Source: Myroides oncorhynchi (GTDB lineage: Bacteria > Bacteroidota > Bacteroidia > Flavobacteriales > Flavobacteriaceae). Taken from it: a stretch of 64,000 nucleotides of DNA. Each line of letters begins with the position of its first letter. The stretch's first letter is position 1. The notes under the pieces are model-generated. The model saw nothing but the letters and a program-made list of their open reading frames with translations. It had not been told where the DNA came from and ran no database searches. This document shows, piece by piece, positions 24,516 through 33,475 of this stretch. The DNA lies in contig NZ_JAJJMP010000001.1 of NCBI RefSeq assembly GCF_020905415.1, forward strand, positions 2,801,501 through 2,865,500. Direction: 5' to 3'. Made by a program: the position numbers and the translations under genes.

Positions 24516-24662
24516 ATGAACGCGAATTTTAGAACATATAACCCTGTTTTAAACACTACTGTCTTAAGTGGTGCAACTTCTCGTGTTTCTAACCTTACTA
24601 CTTCTACAGTAACTACATCTACGTTGACATCATCGTCATCGTCGTCTATCTCAACCCTGTAA
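24516..24662 (+). CDS. thrL: Threonine operon leader peptide, 48 aa
   Basis: ATG 24516 opens a 48-codon frame (starts MNANFRTYNPVLNTT, ends SISTL) ending at TAA 24660-24662, 130 bases before thrA. Twelve codons are Thr and twelve are Ser, with Val and Leu making up much of the rest, and a run of six Ser sits near the end. Such composition directly before a thrABC operon is the hallmark of a leader peptide whose ribosome senses charged tRNA(Thr). Downstream, imperfect pairing between 24694-24702 and 24711-24719, and between 24730-24737 and 24762-24769, offers possible alternative hairpins. No textbook T-tailed terminator is obvious, so whether control is transcriptional or translational is open. 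Confidence 0.65.
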   Translation: MNANFRTYNPVLNTTVLSGATSRVSNLTTSTVTTSTLTSSSSSSISTL

Positions 24663-24792
24663 AGGGGGAATTTATTACATATAACCATCGTCTGTGGTCG
24701 TTTATTTTTTAACGGCTGTATTATTTATTGTCCAAAATTAACAGTATCAATTAGTTACTTTTTTTGGACTCAACCAAATCAATGAAATTTTT

Positions 24793-27240
24793 ATGAAAGT
24801 AATAAAGTTTGGCGGGTCATCAGTGGCTAATGCCGTGAATATAAACAGATGTATAGATATCATCAACAATATAGAAGAACCGGTTATCGTGGTGGTATCT
24901 GCCTTAAGTGGAGTAACAGATTTACTACAATTAGCAGCTGTACAAGCAGCAGATCACAAGGATGAATACGTAGACCAATTTAAAGAAATTAGCTTCCGCC
25001 ATTTAGAAGTTATACGTGCTTTAATCCCTGTGAATGAACAGGCAGGTATATTAAGCAGTGTGATTAGAGAGTTAAATGAGCTGGAGGTATTGTTACAGGG
25101 GTGTTACCTACTTCGCGAATTATCTGCTCGTATTAAGGACTTAATTATGTCATTTGGGGAGCGTTTATCATCTTACATTATCGCTGAGGTGATAAAAGCA
25201 CAAGGGAAAGACTGTCGTCAGGGGTACAGTGGTGCCTTTATCAAAACAAATGACAAGTTTGGAAAGGCGGCAGTGAACTTCGAGGTGACAGATGCCTTAA
25301 TTGTAGACTATTTTCAAGAGCATAAATGTGCAGTGACTATTGTTCCTGGGTTTATTGCAGAGTCTGAAGAAAAGCAAGTGACTACACTAGGGCGTGGAGG
25401 TTCTGATTATACAGCAGCTATCATTGCCGCGGCATTGAACCTAAAGGAATTGGAGATATGGACTGATGTAAGTGGTATTTATACAGCTAACCCAAGGGTA
25501 GTGAAGCAAGCTAAAATAGTTAAACACATCAACTTCCAAGAGGCAATGGAGCTTTCTCACTTTGGGGCGAAAGTATTGTATCCATCTGCTTTAGCACCTA
25601 TATTACCTAAGGGGATTTCATTGATCGTAAAGAATACTTTTGAACCTGAAGCGGAGGGGAGTTTAGTGAGTGCACTGGGAAGTACAGACCCTAATCCTGT
25701 AAGGGGAATTACCAATATTGACAATCTAGCGTTGTTGACATTAGAGGGACCCGGTATGGTAGGTGTAGCAGGTATTTCTAAGCGTTTATTTGAGGTGTTA
25801 TCACTTGAGGATATCAACGTTATTTTCATTACACAAGCTTCTTCTGAGCACTCTATCTGTTTTGCTATTATCGCGGCAGATGCTGAGAAAGCAGAGAAAG
25901 TAATCAACACTGCTTTTGAATTCGAAATACACAATAAGAAAGTGAAACCGGTGCGTGTAGAACTGGGAATGTCTATTATCGCTGCGGTGGGGGATTATAT
26001 TAAGGGTCACCAAGGGGTAAGTGGTAGAATGTTTAGCGCACTAGGGCGTAATAATATTAATATATGTGCTATCGCCCAGGGGGCATCAGAGCGTAATATC
26101 TCTGCTGTAATCTTAGAGAAAGATGTCAAGAAAGCACTGAATGTATTGCACGAGGCTTTCTTTGAGGAAGTGGTGGTTCAGTTGAACCTATTTGTGATGG
26201 GAATAGGAAATGTAGGAGGTAAATTCTTAGAGCAAATCGTACAACAGCACAACTATTTAAGAGATCACCTTAAGGTAAATATCAGGGTAGTAGGTATTGC
26301 TAATTCTAAATTGATGTGCTTTAATGTAGAGGGTTTTGATTTGGCAGAGGTAAAGGATTTGTCTAACTGCGGCGCCCCGATGACTCAGGTGGGCTTCTTA
26401 GATAAGATTAAGGAATTGAACTTGCGCAACAGTATATTGGTGGATAATACTGCTACTGCTGAAGTGGCGATGACTTATGGTGCTTATTTAAAGAACAGTA
26501 TCGCTGTGGTAACGTGTAACAAGATTGCTTGTTCTTCTACTATGGATTATTACAAGGAATTAAAAAACCTGTCAAAGAAATACAATGCTCCATTCTTATA
26601 TGAAACGAATGTAGGAGCGGGATTGCCGATTATAGATACAATCAAAAACTTAGTGGCATCAGGAGATCAAGTAAAAGAAATTCAAGCGGTATTAAGTGGA
26701 AGTCTAAACTTTATATTTAATCAATATGACGGTTCTAAACCTTTTGCTGAGGTTGTGGCATTAGCCAAAAAAGAAGGGTACACAGAGCCTCATCCATTGA
26801 TTGATTTGAGTGGTGTAGATGTAAAGCGAAAGCTAATGATCTTAATGCGTGAGAGTAATTATTGGGTAGAAGAAGAGGATATCGCAGTAGCTAATTTTTT
26901 ACCGGTGTCTTGTATGCAGGCAAAGAATGCTGATACATTTATAGCTGCTTTAGCTAAAGAAGAAGCTCATTTTAAGGCGATGTATGAAAGTGCAAAAGCA
27001 AAAGGAGCTTGTCTAAAAGTAGTGGCAACACTTAAAGATGGTAAGGCTAGCGTAGGTCTGCAAGAGATTATGTCTAATCACCCATTTTATCACTTAGAGG
27101 GTAAAGATAATATCGTGATGTTCTACACAGATCGTTATAAAGAACAACCGCTATTGATAAAAGGAGCCGGTGCCGGAGCAGAAGTTACAGCCTCAGGGAT
27201 ATTCTCTGATGTAATAAGAATAGGAAGTAAATTGTTATAA
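24793..27240 (+). CDS. thrA: Bifunctional aspartokinase / homoserine dehydrogenase
   Basis: 815 aa, the usual length of the fused enzyme that catalyses the first and third steps from aspartate to threonine. The kinase part has KFGGSSVANA (residues 4-13), SFGERLSSYI and TTLGRGGSDYTA. Two ACT domains follow at roughly 310-455 (LLTLEGPGMVGVAGISKRLFEVL), where threonine would bind for feedback control. The homoserine dehydrogenase half begins with the NAD(P)-binding GIGNVGGKFLEQ at about 469 and contains NVGAGLPIIDTIKNLVASGD and the catalytic-region Lys in VDVKRKLMIL. It is the first structural gene of thrA-thrB-thrC, spaced 1 base from thrB and preceded by the Thr-rich leader. Confidence 0.97.
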   Translation: MKVIKFGGSSVANAVNINRCIDIINNIEEPVIVVVSALSGVTDLLQLAAVQAADHKDEYVDQFKEISFRHLEVIRALIPVNEQAGILSSVIRELNELEVLLQGCYLLRELSARIKDLIMSFGERLSSYIIAEVIKAQGKDCRQGYSGAFIKTNDKFGKAAVNFEVTDALIVDYFQEHKCAVTIVPGFIAESEEKQVTTLGRGGSDYTAAIIAAALNLKELEIWTDVSGIYTANPRVVKQAKIVKHINFQEAMELSHFGAKVLYPSALAPILPKGISLIVKNTFEPEAEGSLVSALGSTDPNPVRGITNIDNLALLTLEGPGMVGVAGISKRLFEVLSLEDINVIFITQASSEHSICFAIIAADAEKAEKVINTAFEFEIHNKKVKPVRVELGMSIIAAVGDYIKGHQGVSGRMFSALGRNNINICAIAQGASERNISAVILEKDVKKALNVLHEAFFEEVVVQLNLFVMGIGNVGGKFLEQIVQQHNYLRDHLKVNIRVVGIANSKLMCFNVEGFDLAEVKDLSNCGAPMTQVGFLDKIKELNLRNSILVDNTATAEVAMTYGAYLKNSIAVVTCNKIACSSTMDYYKELKNLSKKYNAPFLYETNVGAGLPIIDTIKNLVASGDQVKEIQAVLSGSLNFIFNQYDGSKPFAEVVALAKKEGYTEPHPLIDLSGVDVKRKLMILMRESNYWVEEEDIAVANFLPVSCMQAKNADTFIAALAKEEAHFKAMYESAKAKGACLKVVATLKDGKASVGLQEIMSNHPFYHLEGKDNIVMFYTDRYKEQPLLIKGAGAGAEVTASGIFSDVIRIGSKLL

Positions 27241-27241
27241 G

Positions 27242-28162
27242 ATGAAAGAAATTAAGATATTTTGTCCTGCTACTATCGCTAATCTATCTTGTGGATTCGA
27301 TGTATTAGGAGTGTGTTTAGATAATGTAGGTGATCAGATGATCATCACTAAGACAGCAGAAAAAGGCGTGCGTATCAAGGCGATTATAGGCGCTGATTTA
27401 CCACTCGAAGTAGAAAAGAATGTAGCAGGAGTAGCAGCCTTAGCCTTATTAGAGAAGTTGCAACCTGACTTTGGTTTTGAGATTGTTATTCACAAGAATA
27501 TCAAGGCAGGAAGCGGTATCGGAAGTAGCGCTGCTAGTAGTGCAGGTGCGGTCTATGGTATCAATGCGTTATGCGGATATCCACTATCTAATAAAGAGTT
27601 AATCTACTACGCAATGCAAGGGGAGGCTCTTGCAAGTGGAGCACCTCACGCTGATAATGTGGCTCCTGCGTTATTAGGTGGTTTTGCCTTTATACACAGC
27701 TATGCCCCTTTAAATATTATACATATTAAGGCCCCAGAGGAGTTATACGCTACTGTTATTCACCCGCAGATAGAGTTAAAGACTAAAGATGCTCGTTCGG
27801 TTTTAAAACAATCAGTGACATTAAAGCAAGCCATTACACAATGTGGTAATCTAGGTGGATTGATCTGCGGGCTTTATACTTCGGATTATGATTTGATAGG
27901 TAATTCATTGCACGATGAGTTCGTCGAAGCTAAGCGTTCACTGCTAATTCCTAACTATGCACAGTTAAAACAAGCGGCTTGTGATAACGGAGCATTAGGA
28001 GGTGGTATCTCAGGATCAGGCCCTTCTGTATTTGCCCTAAGTAAAGGAAAAGCAAATGCAGAGCGCGTAGCAGAAGCGATGAGACAAGTAGTTAAAGATG
28101 CAGGATATGAATTTGATATTCACGTGTCACCTATTAATTCACAAGGTATAAAAGTATTGTAA
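27242..28162 (+). CDS. thrB: Homoserine kinase
   Basis: A 306-aa GHMP-family kinase (EC 2.7.1.39) that phosphorylates homoserine to O-phosphohomoserine, the substrate of ThrC. Motif 1 is PATIANLSCGFDVLG (residues 9-23). The ATP loop motif GSGIGSSAASSAGAVYGIN spans about 92-110, and the C-terminal motif 3 is LGGGISGSGPSVFAL (about 251-265). The gene starts one base after the thrA stop, and its stop codon overlaps the thrC ATG by one base, so translation is coupled along the operon. Confidence 0.97.
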   Translation: MKEIKIFCPATIANLSCGFDVLGVCLDNVGDQMIITKTAEKGVRIKAIIGADLPLEVEKNVAGVAALALLEKLQPDFGFEIVIHKNIKAGSGIGSSAASSAGAVYGINALCGYPLSNKELIYYAMQGEALASGAPHADNVAPALLGGFAFIHSYAPLNIIHIKAPEELYATVIHPQIELKTKDARSVLKQSVTLKQAITQCGNLGGLICGLYTSDYDLIGNSLHDEFVEAKRSLLIPNYAQLKQAACDNGALGGGISGSGPSVFALSKGKANAERVAEAMRQVVKDAGYEFDIHVSPINSQGIKVL

Positions 28163-29451
28163 TGAAGTATTATAGTTTAAATAACCCTCAGCGAATCGCT
28201 TCTTTTAAAGAAGCGGCAATACAAGGTATTGCAGAGGATAAAGGATTGTTCTTTCCAATGGAGATTCCTCGATTAGACAAGGCGTTTTTTGATAATATGC
28301 AGCATCTAAGCAAAGAAGAGATAGCGTACCTAGTTATCTCTTGCTTTGTGGGCAACGATATTGAAGAACAAGAGTTAAGACAAATTGTCAGAGAGACTTT
28401 AGCTTTTGATTTTCCTGTAGTGCCGATAGATAAAGACATTTATACATTAGAATTATTTCACGGGCCTACGTTAGCGTTTAAGGACGTTGGGGCAGGATTT
28501 ATGTCTAGATGCTTGAGAAGTTTTGTCAAAGGGAAGAAAGAGAAAGTGACTATTCTAGTGGCTACTTCGGGTGATACAGGAGGAGCTGTAGCTCACGGAT
28601 TTTATGATGTACAGGGCATTGAGGTTGTTATCCTTTATCCAAAAGGGAAAGTGAGTAGCATACAAGAGAAGCAACTAACTACATTGGGCAAGAATATTAA
28701 GGCAATAGAGGTAGAGGGAAGTTTTGACGACTGTCAGGCGATGGTGAAAAAAGCATTCTTAGATGAGAGTTTAAAAGACTGTCATCTAACTTCTGCTAAC
28801 TCCATTAATATCGCACGTTGGTTGCCACAGATGTTTTACTATTTCTTGATGTATAAGGAATTACAACACCTAAATAAACCATTAGTGGTATCTGTGCCTA
28901 GTGGTAATTTTGGGAATATTTGCGCAGGGATGCTCGCACAGCAAATGGGATTGCCTATCAGCCATTTTATCGCAGCTACTAATGCTAATGATACCATACC
29001 AAGATTCTTCTGGTCTAAAGCATACACCCCAAAACAAACAATAGAGACTATCTCTAATGCGATGGATGTAAGTGATCCGAGTAATTTTGTGCGTATTTTA
29101 GAGCTATTTGCTAAGGATGCTGAAGAGTTAGGCAGAGATTTATCAGCCTATTCATTTACGGATAAGGCTACACTAGCCCTAATAGAAGAACAGTATGCTA
29201 AGAATGGGTATCTATTAGACCCTCACGCTTCAGTAGGCTATTTAGGGATTAAGGAATATGCTAAAGAGCATCAAGATTTTACAGGTGTGTTCTTAGGAAC
29301 AGCACATCCTGTTAAGTTTCCTGAGTGCATAGAACAATTGCTAAACATTGAGATTCCTATTCCAGATCGACTTAAAGATATTATGAAAGGAGAGAAGAAG
29401 AGTATTGTGATTCAGAATTATGAAGAGTTAAAACGAGTGCTTTTAAAATAA
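28162..29451 (+). CDS. thrC: Threonine synthase
   Basis: A 429-aa PLP enzyme (EC 4.2.3.1) converting O-phosphohomoserine to threonine, the last step of the pathway encoded by this operon. The N-terminus MKYYSLNNPQRIASFKEAAIQGIAEDKGLFFP is typical. The PLP lysine lies in the motif HGPTLAFKDVGAGFM (about residues 96-110). SGDTGGAVAHGF and the VSVPSGNFGNICAGMLA phosphate-binding loop are complete. It ends the operon, with a strong terminator 4 bases after the stop. Confidence 0.97.
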   Translation: MKYYSLNNPQRIASFKEAAIQGIAEDKGLFFPMEIPRLDKAFFDNMQHLSKEEIAYLVISCFVGNDIEEQELRQIVRETLAFDFPVVPIDKDIYTLELFHGPTLAFKDVGAGFMSRCLRSFVKGKKEKVTILVATSGDTGGAVAHGFYDVQGIEVVILYPKGKVSSIQEKQLTTLGKNIKAIEVEGSFDDCQAMVKKAFLDESLKDCHLTSANSINIARWLPQMFYYFLMYKELQHLNKPLVVSVPSGNFGNICAGMLAQQMGLPISHFIAATNANDTIPRFFWSKAYTPKQTIETISNAMDVSDPSNFVRILELFAKDAEELGRDLSAYSFTDKATLALIEEQYAKNGYLLDPHASVGYLGIKEYAKEHQDFTGVFLGTAHPVKFPECIEQLLNIEIPIPDRLKDIMKGEKKSIVIQNYEELKRVLLK

Positions 29452-29454
29452 TAG

Positions 29455-29496
29455 AAAGGGTTGTTCTGATTGTGATTAGAACAATCCTTTTTCTTT
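29455..29496 (+). terminator. Terminator of the thr operon
   Basis: A 13-bp perfect stem (AAAGGGTTGTTCT paired with AGAACAATCCTTT, the latter at 29478-29490) with a 10-base loop and a following TTTCTTT tail. Confidence 0.85.
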
Positions 29497-29533
29497 ATTT
29501 CTACTTATCTTTACACCTCAAAATACAGTGAAT

Positions 29534-30262
29534 ATGATTAAAGTAGTACCCTTAAAAGAAGGAGATTTTTATGAAGATGAGGTGAAGAACTTTTTATCCA
29601 TAGGAGATAAGGTATTAACCACAGAAATACAGTTAGCAGTACAACCCTTTTTAATTAGAACTGATAATCACAATACATTACTTGATGTTGGGTTAGGCTA
29701 TCAAGAGAATGGGGAGTATGTCATCGATAAACTATTGGCAAAAGAGGGGTTAACTCCTTTAGATATTGACAGGGTGCTGATGTCACATTTGCACAAAGAT
29801 CACATCAATGGACTAGTAGAAGAAATAGATAATGGATATAAAGGGCGTTTTCCGAATGCGAAGATATACATTCAGCGTAGAGAGGTTGCCTTTTCAGAGT
29901 TGTCGATGGATGATATTTCTTTTGATTATGATATTTTAGAGCAGGCATTAGCCTTGCCAAATATTGTATGGATGAATGATAATCAGGGAAGTATTGATGA
30001 ACAGATTACTTATCAAGTGGTAGGAGGGCATACGCCGTATATGCAGGTATTTTGGATTAAAGATGAAGGGCAAATCATATTCTATGGTGCGGATAATCTA
30101 CCGAAGCATAGTTACTTAGAGTTTAATATGGCATTTAAGAGTGATTATGATGGCAAACTAGCGATGAAGTGGCGTACTGAATGGAAGATACAGGCGGAGG
30201 CAGAGCATTGGACAGTGTTATTCTATCACGATATGGAACGAGCAGTGTATAGTTGTGAGTAG
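29534..30262 (+). CDS. MBL-fold metallohydrolase
   Basis: A 242-aa metallo-beta-lactamase-fold protein. The metal-binding motif HLHKDH (in VLMSHLHKDHINGL, about residues 83-96) is intact, and the later ligands are supplied by GGHTPYMQ (about 165) and YGADNLP with a terminal FYHDME His. The profile fits lactonase-like or generic Zn hydrolases (AHL-lactonase relatives). The substrate is unknown. The start at ATG 29534 is preferred; a GTG at 29528 is in frame two codons upstream. It is a single gene after the thr terminator, and its upstream gap holds no obvious -33/-7 pair. Confidence 0.85.
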   Translation: MIKVVPLKEGDFYEDEVKNFLSIGDKVLTTEIQLAVQPFLIRTDNHNTLLDVGLGYQENGEYVIDKLLAKEGLTPLDIDRVLMSHLHKDHINGLVEEIDNGYKGRFPNAKIYIQRREVAFSELSMDDISFDYDILEQALALPNIVWMNDNQGSIDEQITYQVVGGHTPYMQVFWIKDEGQIIFYGADNLPKHSYLEFNMAFKSDYDGKLAMKWRTEWKIQAEAEHWTVLFYHDMERAVYSCE

Positions 30263-30326
30263 GAAGTTATAATAAATCTCTTAAAGTATTGTATATTAGA
30301 TACTCATTCTTATAATATGAGTAGCT

Positions 30327-30836
30327 ATGAGTAAAAGAGATTTGTTTATTGCGTTAGTGAAGTTAATTGGTTTTTCTAGTTTTATGGGAAGTTTTACTTC
30401 TTTATTGAATACTGCCTACTATTTAATATTAGGAGAGAGAAACTCTTTCGGGTATCAAGCTTCAGATATAGGATTATATGTTGCTCTACTTGTATTATCC
30501 GTTATCTTGATGGTATATGGAGATAAGATAGTAAGTATCTTTCGTTTGAATAAAGGTTATGAGAGAGATTTTATAGCCTTAGATAACTTGGTAGCAGCTG
30601 ACATAGTTAAAGTAGGAGTGTTTATTATGGGAGTAATGCTTTTTATTAATAATATTCCTTATACTATATCGTGGGTTATACAGCGATTTTATAGTGACGT
30701 ATCAGGTATCAATGCCAATGTATATGATAATTATTCTTTCTTTGTAGCTATTGGTAATGCACTTTTAGGATTTTTACTCTTGACTAATTTCGGAAGAATA
30801 GCCAAGTGGTTTGTCAAATGGAATAAAGAGGAATAA
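30327..30836 (+). CDS. Four-helix membrane protein, 169 aa, unknown
   Basis: The protein has about four membrane segments: LVKLIGFSSFMGSFTSLLNTAYYLIL, LYVALLVLSVILMVYG, VKVGVFIMGVMLFINNIPYTI and FFVAIGNALLGFLLLTNFG. A central basic/acidic loop (RLNKGYERDF) separates the two pairs and the C-terminus is basic (KWFVKWNKEE). There is no signal of a transporter or enzyme family. It is placed 64 bases after the MBL gene and could share its transcript. A hairpin follows the stop. I do not recognise it. Confidence 0.7.
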   Translation: MSKRDLFIALVKLIGFSSFMGSFTSLLNTAYYLILGERNSFGYQASDIGLYVALLVLSVILMVYGDKIVSIFRLNKGYERDFIALDNLVAADIVKVGVFIMGVMLFINNIPYTISWVIQRFYSDVSGINANVYDNYSFFVAIGNALLGFLLLTNFGRIAKWFVKWNKEE

Positions 30837-30842
30837 TATAAC

Positions 30843-30873
30843 CCTTCTAGTCTTGTGATTAGAAGGTTTTTTT
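30843..30873 (+). terminator. Intrinsic terminator
   Basis: A 7-bp stem (CCTTCTA, 30843-30849, with TAGAAGG, 30860-30866) followed by a T7 run, a few bases after the stop at 30836. Confidence 0.7.
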
Positions 30874-31035
30874 ATGTTGTGTCTATGGCGTATTTAAACT
30901 TTAACTATTCTGAGTTTTCTTTATTTTATCGATAGATATATTGAGTTATATAATTTATAATTCTATACTTTTTATTTTTAATTAGTCTTTTCTGTGTACT
31001 TTATTGTTTTATAATAGGTGTTGTTATGCTGTCTA

Positions 31036-31052
31036 TTTAGAATTATTCTTGT
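31036..31052. promoter_or_regulatory. Fur-like palindromic operator A
   Basis: TTTAGAATTATTCTTGT contains the perfect inverted repeat AGAAT-T-ATTCT and overlaps the TTG -33 element at 31049-31051. Its left half and the right half of site B (31085-31101) form the consensus TTTAGAAT-N-ATTCTAAA. It precedes an iron-uptake type operon, so a Fur-type repressor is the natural candidate. Confidence 0.5.
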
Positions 31053-31078
31053 TAGTGATATAAATAAGTCTACATTTG
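31049..31078 (+). promoter_or_regulatory. Promoter TTG-N19-TACATTTG of the TonB receptor operon
   Basis: TTG (31049-31051) and TACATTTG (31071-31078) are separated by 19 bases. This is a full match to the Bacteroidota -33/-7 promoter and places transcription start near 31083, about 25 bases before the GTG start. Confidence 0.7.
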
Positions 31079-31084
31079 TTACTG

Positions 31085-31101
31085 TTTAAAGTAATTCTAA
31101 A
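31085..31101. promoter_or_regulatory. Fur-like palindromic operator B
   Basis: TTTAAAGTAATTCTAAA lies just after the predicted transcription start. Its right arm TAATTCTAAATA is the exact inverted complement of TATTTAGAATTA at 31034-31045. Two such sites bracketing a promoter is a layout suited to repression. Confidence 0.5.
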
Positions 31102-31107
31102 TAACAA

Positions 31108-33474
31108 GTGAGTACGCTGAATAAAGTTACATTATTGATGGCACTAACGATGACTTCCATAGGTTGGAGTCAAGTGAAGAAGAGCATAATAATCACGAAT
31201 CACCATAATCAAGCAGTGAAGAGTGCTGTGGTAGTTATTAATGATCAACAGCATAAGACAGATAGGGAAGGGAAGGTACAGTTTGACTTAAAACAAGATG
31301 CCACCTACACGATTCAAGTTTTTGCAGATAGCTATCAAAGCATTTTTAAGACAGTAACCGCTATTGAGCAGATTAGTAATTCGATAGCCTTAGATGTGGA
31401 TAACACGATGCTATCTGATATTGTCGTTCACACTAGAGATGAACAGAAGAGTAGTAATCGCGATATTATTCGCGCAGTTACAGTGGATACCAAGAGTGAA
31501 ATACTACGTCCAAGTTCTCTAAATGACTTGATGAATAAGACAACTGGTATACGTGTCAGACAAGCAGGAGGATTAGGGGCAGAGACGAATATTAATCTAA
31601 ACGGCTTTCAGGGAAATGCGATACGATTCTTTAAAGATGGCATTCCTATTAACTATATGGGGCAGGGATATAACTTGTCAAATGTACCTCTAGATGTGTT
31701 AGATAAAGTGGAAGTGTATAAAGGGATTATTCCTGTGCACTTGGCAAGTGATGCATTAGGAGGAGCGGTTAACTTAGTCTCTTCTGCTATTCAAAACAAT
31801 CAATTAAGAGTTTCTACCGAGTATGGATCATTTAATACTGTGCGCTCTGCTGTGAGAGGGCATTATAATCTAAATGACAATTTCTATATAGGAGGTGAAG
31901 TATTCTATAACTATTCAGATAACAATTATAGGATTAATACACCAGATGCAGAGTTAGCAAAGACTCACGCTAAGGTTAAGCTGTTTCACAATCGCTATAA
32001 ACACTTCTATAGCAATGCATATATCGGAGCTAATAATCTATCTTGGGCTGATAAGCTAGAGTTGGGAATTAGTTATTATACGATAGATAAACAACTTCAG
32101 AATAGCCCTACTTCTATGGCTGTTCCTTATGGAGGTATTCAAGATAAGCAACACAGTATCGTTCCTACACTTCGCTATAAAAAGAAGTTTCTAAATGACA
32201 AGATTTCTGTAGATCAATTCCTTTCTTATAACGTTGTTAAATCACAAGCTATAGATACCCTGAAAGGGAGATATAATTGGTTAGGAGAGTTTACTCCTAG
32301 AGGATTTAGAGCAGAAGGAGATATGCCGATGGATGCTGATATTGATATGACTTTCTTTACTTCTAGAACATTAATCGGCTATGAGATAAATACCAATCAT
32401 CAATTGTGGTTAAACAATACTTATAATTATACTAAGCGAAAAGGAGTAGATCCTTATGGAAGAGTTCTTCAAGATTTAAATCAAACAGTGATAGAGTTGC
32501 CTACACATTATAAGAAAAATGTATTAGCAGTAGGATTAACGAGTCAGTGGTTGGATAATAAGTTAGAGACTAATGCTATCCTTAAGATGTATAATTATTC
32601 AAGTAGAGGACTGAACACAGGGAGTAATGTAGATCTAACAGCTAGAGATATACACAGTGTGTCAGATAGTGATTTTGGGTGGGCATTAGGCGCTAAATAT
32701 AAAATAGGCAAACAAACTAATCTTCGCTTCTCTATAGAGAATGCTAGAAGATTACCAGGATATACGGAGTTATTTGGTGATTATATATTTATAGCATCAA
32801 ACTTTAATTTAAAACCAGAAGAAAGTCTAAATCTAAATTTAGGGATAGAGCAAGAGGTGGGAAACTTGGCGTATAGTTTTAATAGTTTTTTCAGACATAC
32901 ACGAGATATAGTTGTTTTAGTTTCAGGTAACCCACCTCTTTCTATTTATGTGAATAAGGAGAAGGCTAATGGCTATGGATTTGAAGGAGATGTAAGTCTA
33001 AAGGTAGCTAATCATTACAAGTTTTATGGAAACTTTACCTGGCAGAGTATTCGCTATGGGGAGTTTGATAAAGCTGCTGACAAATGGCTAAAAGGCAATA
33101 GAGTGCCTAATATTCCTTACTTCTTCGCAAATATAGGAGCTGAAGCCAAGTTCGATAATATACTGCGCAAACAAGATCAATGGACTGCGTATATGAATGT
33201 AAACTTCGTGCGTGAGTTCTATATTCAACCCATAGACAAATCAATGGAACCAAGTGGATTCTTAGGATTATTTGGCAGTAGTAAAGGAGATGTAAAGAAC
33301 ATAGTTCCTGATCAAACATCAGTTACGTTAGGAACAGTGTATGAATTAAAAGATAAAGGAGTGTCTGTAGGTGTTGAGGTTCGAAATCTATTGAATCAAG
33401 ACTTATATGACTACTTCAAAATACAAAAAGCAGGTAGAAGTATCTATTTAAAACTTAACTATAAACTCAATTAG
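31108..33474 (+). CDS. TonB-dependent outer-membrane receptor with N-terminal carboxypeptidase-regulatory-like domain
   Basis: 788 aa, start GTG 31108 (only this start leaves the signal peptide MSTLNKVTLLMALTMTSIGWSQ intact). Residues about 25-105 are the beta-sandwich extension common in Bacteroidota receptors. The plug spans about 115-225 (RPSSLNDLMNKTTGIRVRQAGGLGAETNINLNGFQGNAIRFFKDGIPI...VEVYKGIIPVHLASDALGGAVNLVS), then a beta barrel to RSIYLKLNYKLN. No TonB-box consensus is distinguishable. It is the first gene of a four-gene operon with a DUF4374-type lipoprotein, an esterase and a propeller, which suggests uptake of an iron-siderophore complex. Two Fur-like sites flank its promoter. 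The exact ligand cannot be read from the sequence. Confidence 0.93.
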   Translation: MSTLNKVTLLMALTMTSIGWSQVKKSIIITNHHNQAVKSAVVVINDQQHKTDREGKVQFDLKQDATYTIQVFADSYQSIFKTVTAIEQISNSIALDVDNTMLSDIVVHTRDEQKSSNRDIIRAVTVDTKSEILRPSSLNDLMNKTTGIRVRQAGGLGAETNINLNGFQGNAIRFFKDGIPINYMGQGYNLSNVPLDVLDKVEVYKGIIPVHLASDALGGAVNLVSSAIQNNQLRVSTEYGSFNTVRSAVRGHYNLNDNFYIGGEVFYNYSDNNYRINTPDAELAKTHAKVKLFHNRYKHFYSNAYIGANNLSWADKLELGISYYTIDKQLQNSPTSMAVPYGGIQDKQHSIVPTLRYKKKFLNDKISVDQFLSYNVVKSQAIDTLKGRYNWLGEFTPRGFRAEGDMPMDADIDMTFFTSRTLIGYEINTNHQLWLNNTYNYTKRKGVDPYGRVLQDLNQTVIELPTHYKKNVLAVGLTSQWLDNKLETNAILKMYNYSSRGLNTGSNVDLTARDIHSVSDSDFGWALGAKYKIGKQTNLRFSIENARRLPGYTELFGDYIFIASNFNLKPEESLNLNLGIEQEVGNLAYSFNSFFRHTRDIVVLVSGNPPLSIYVNKEKANGYGFEGDVSLKVANHYKFYGNFTWQSIRYGEFDKAADKWLKGNRVPNIPYFFANIGAEAKFDNILRKQDQWTAYMNVNFVREFYIQPIDKSMEPSGFLGLFGSSKGDVKNIVPDQTSVTLGTVYELKDKGVSVGVEVRNLLNQDLYDYFKIQKAGRSIYLKLNYKLN

Positions 33475-33475
33475 T

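Noticed and set aside
24485-24688. Minus-strand ORF over the thr leader
   Set aside because: Asp/Val-rich reverse complement of the Thr/Ser-rich leader; its coding bias is explained by the plus-strand leader peptide.
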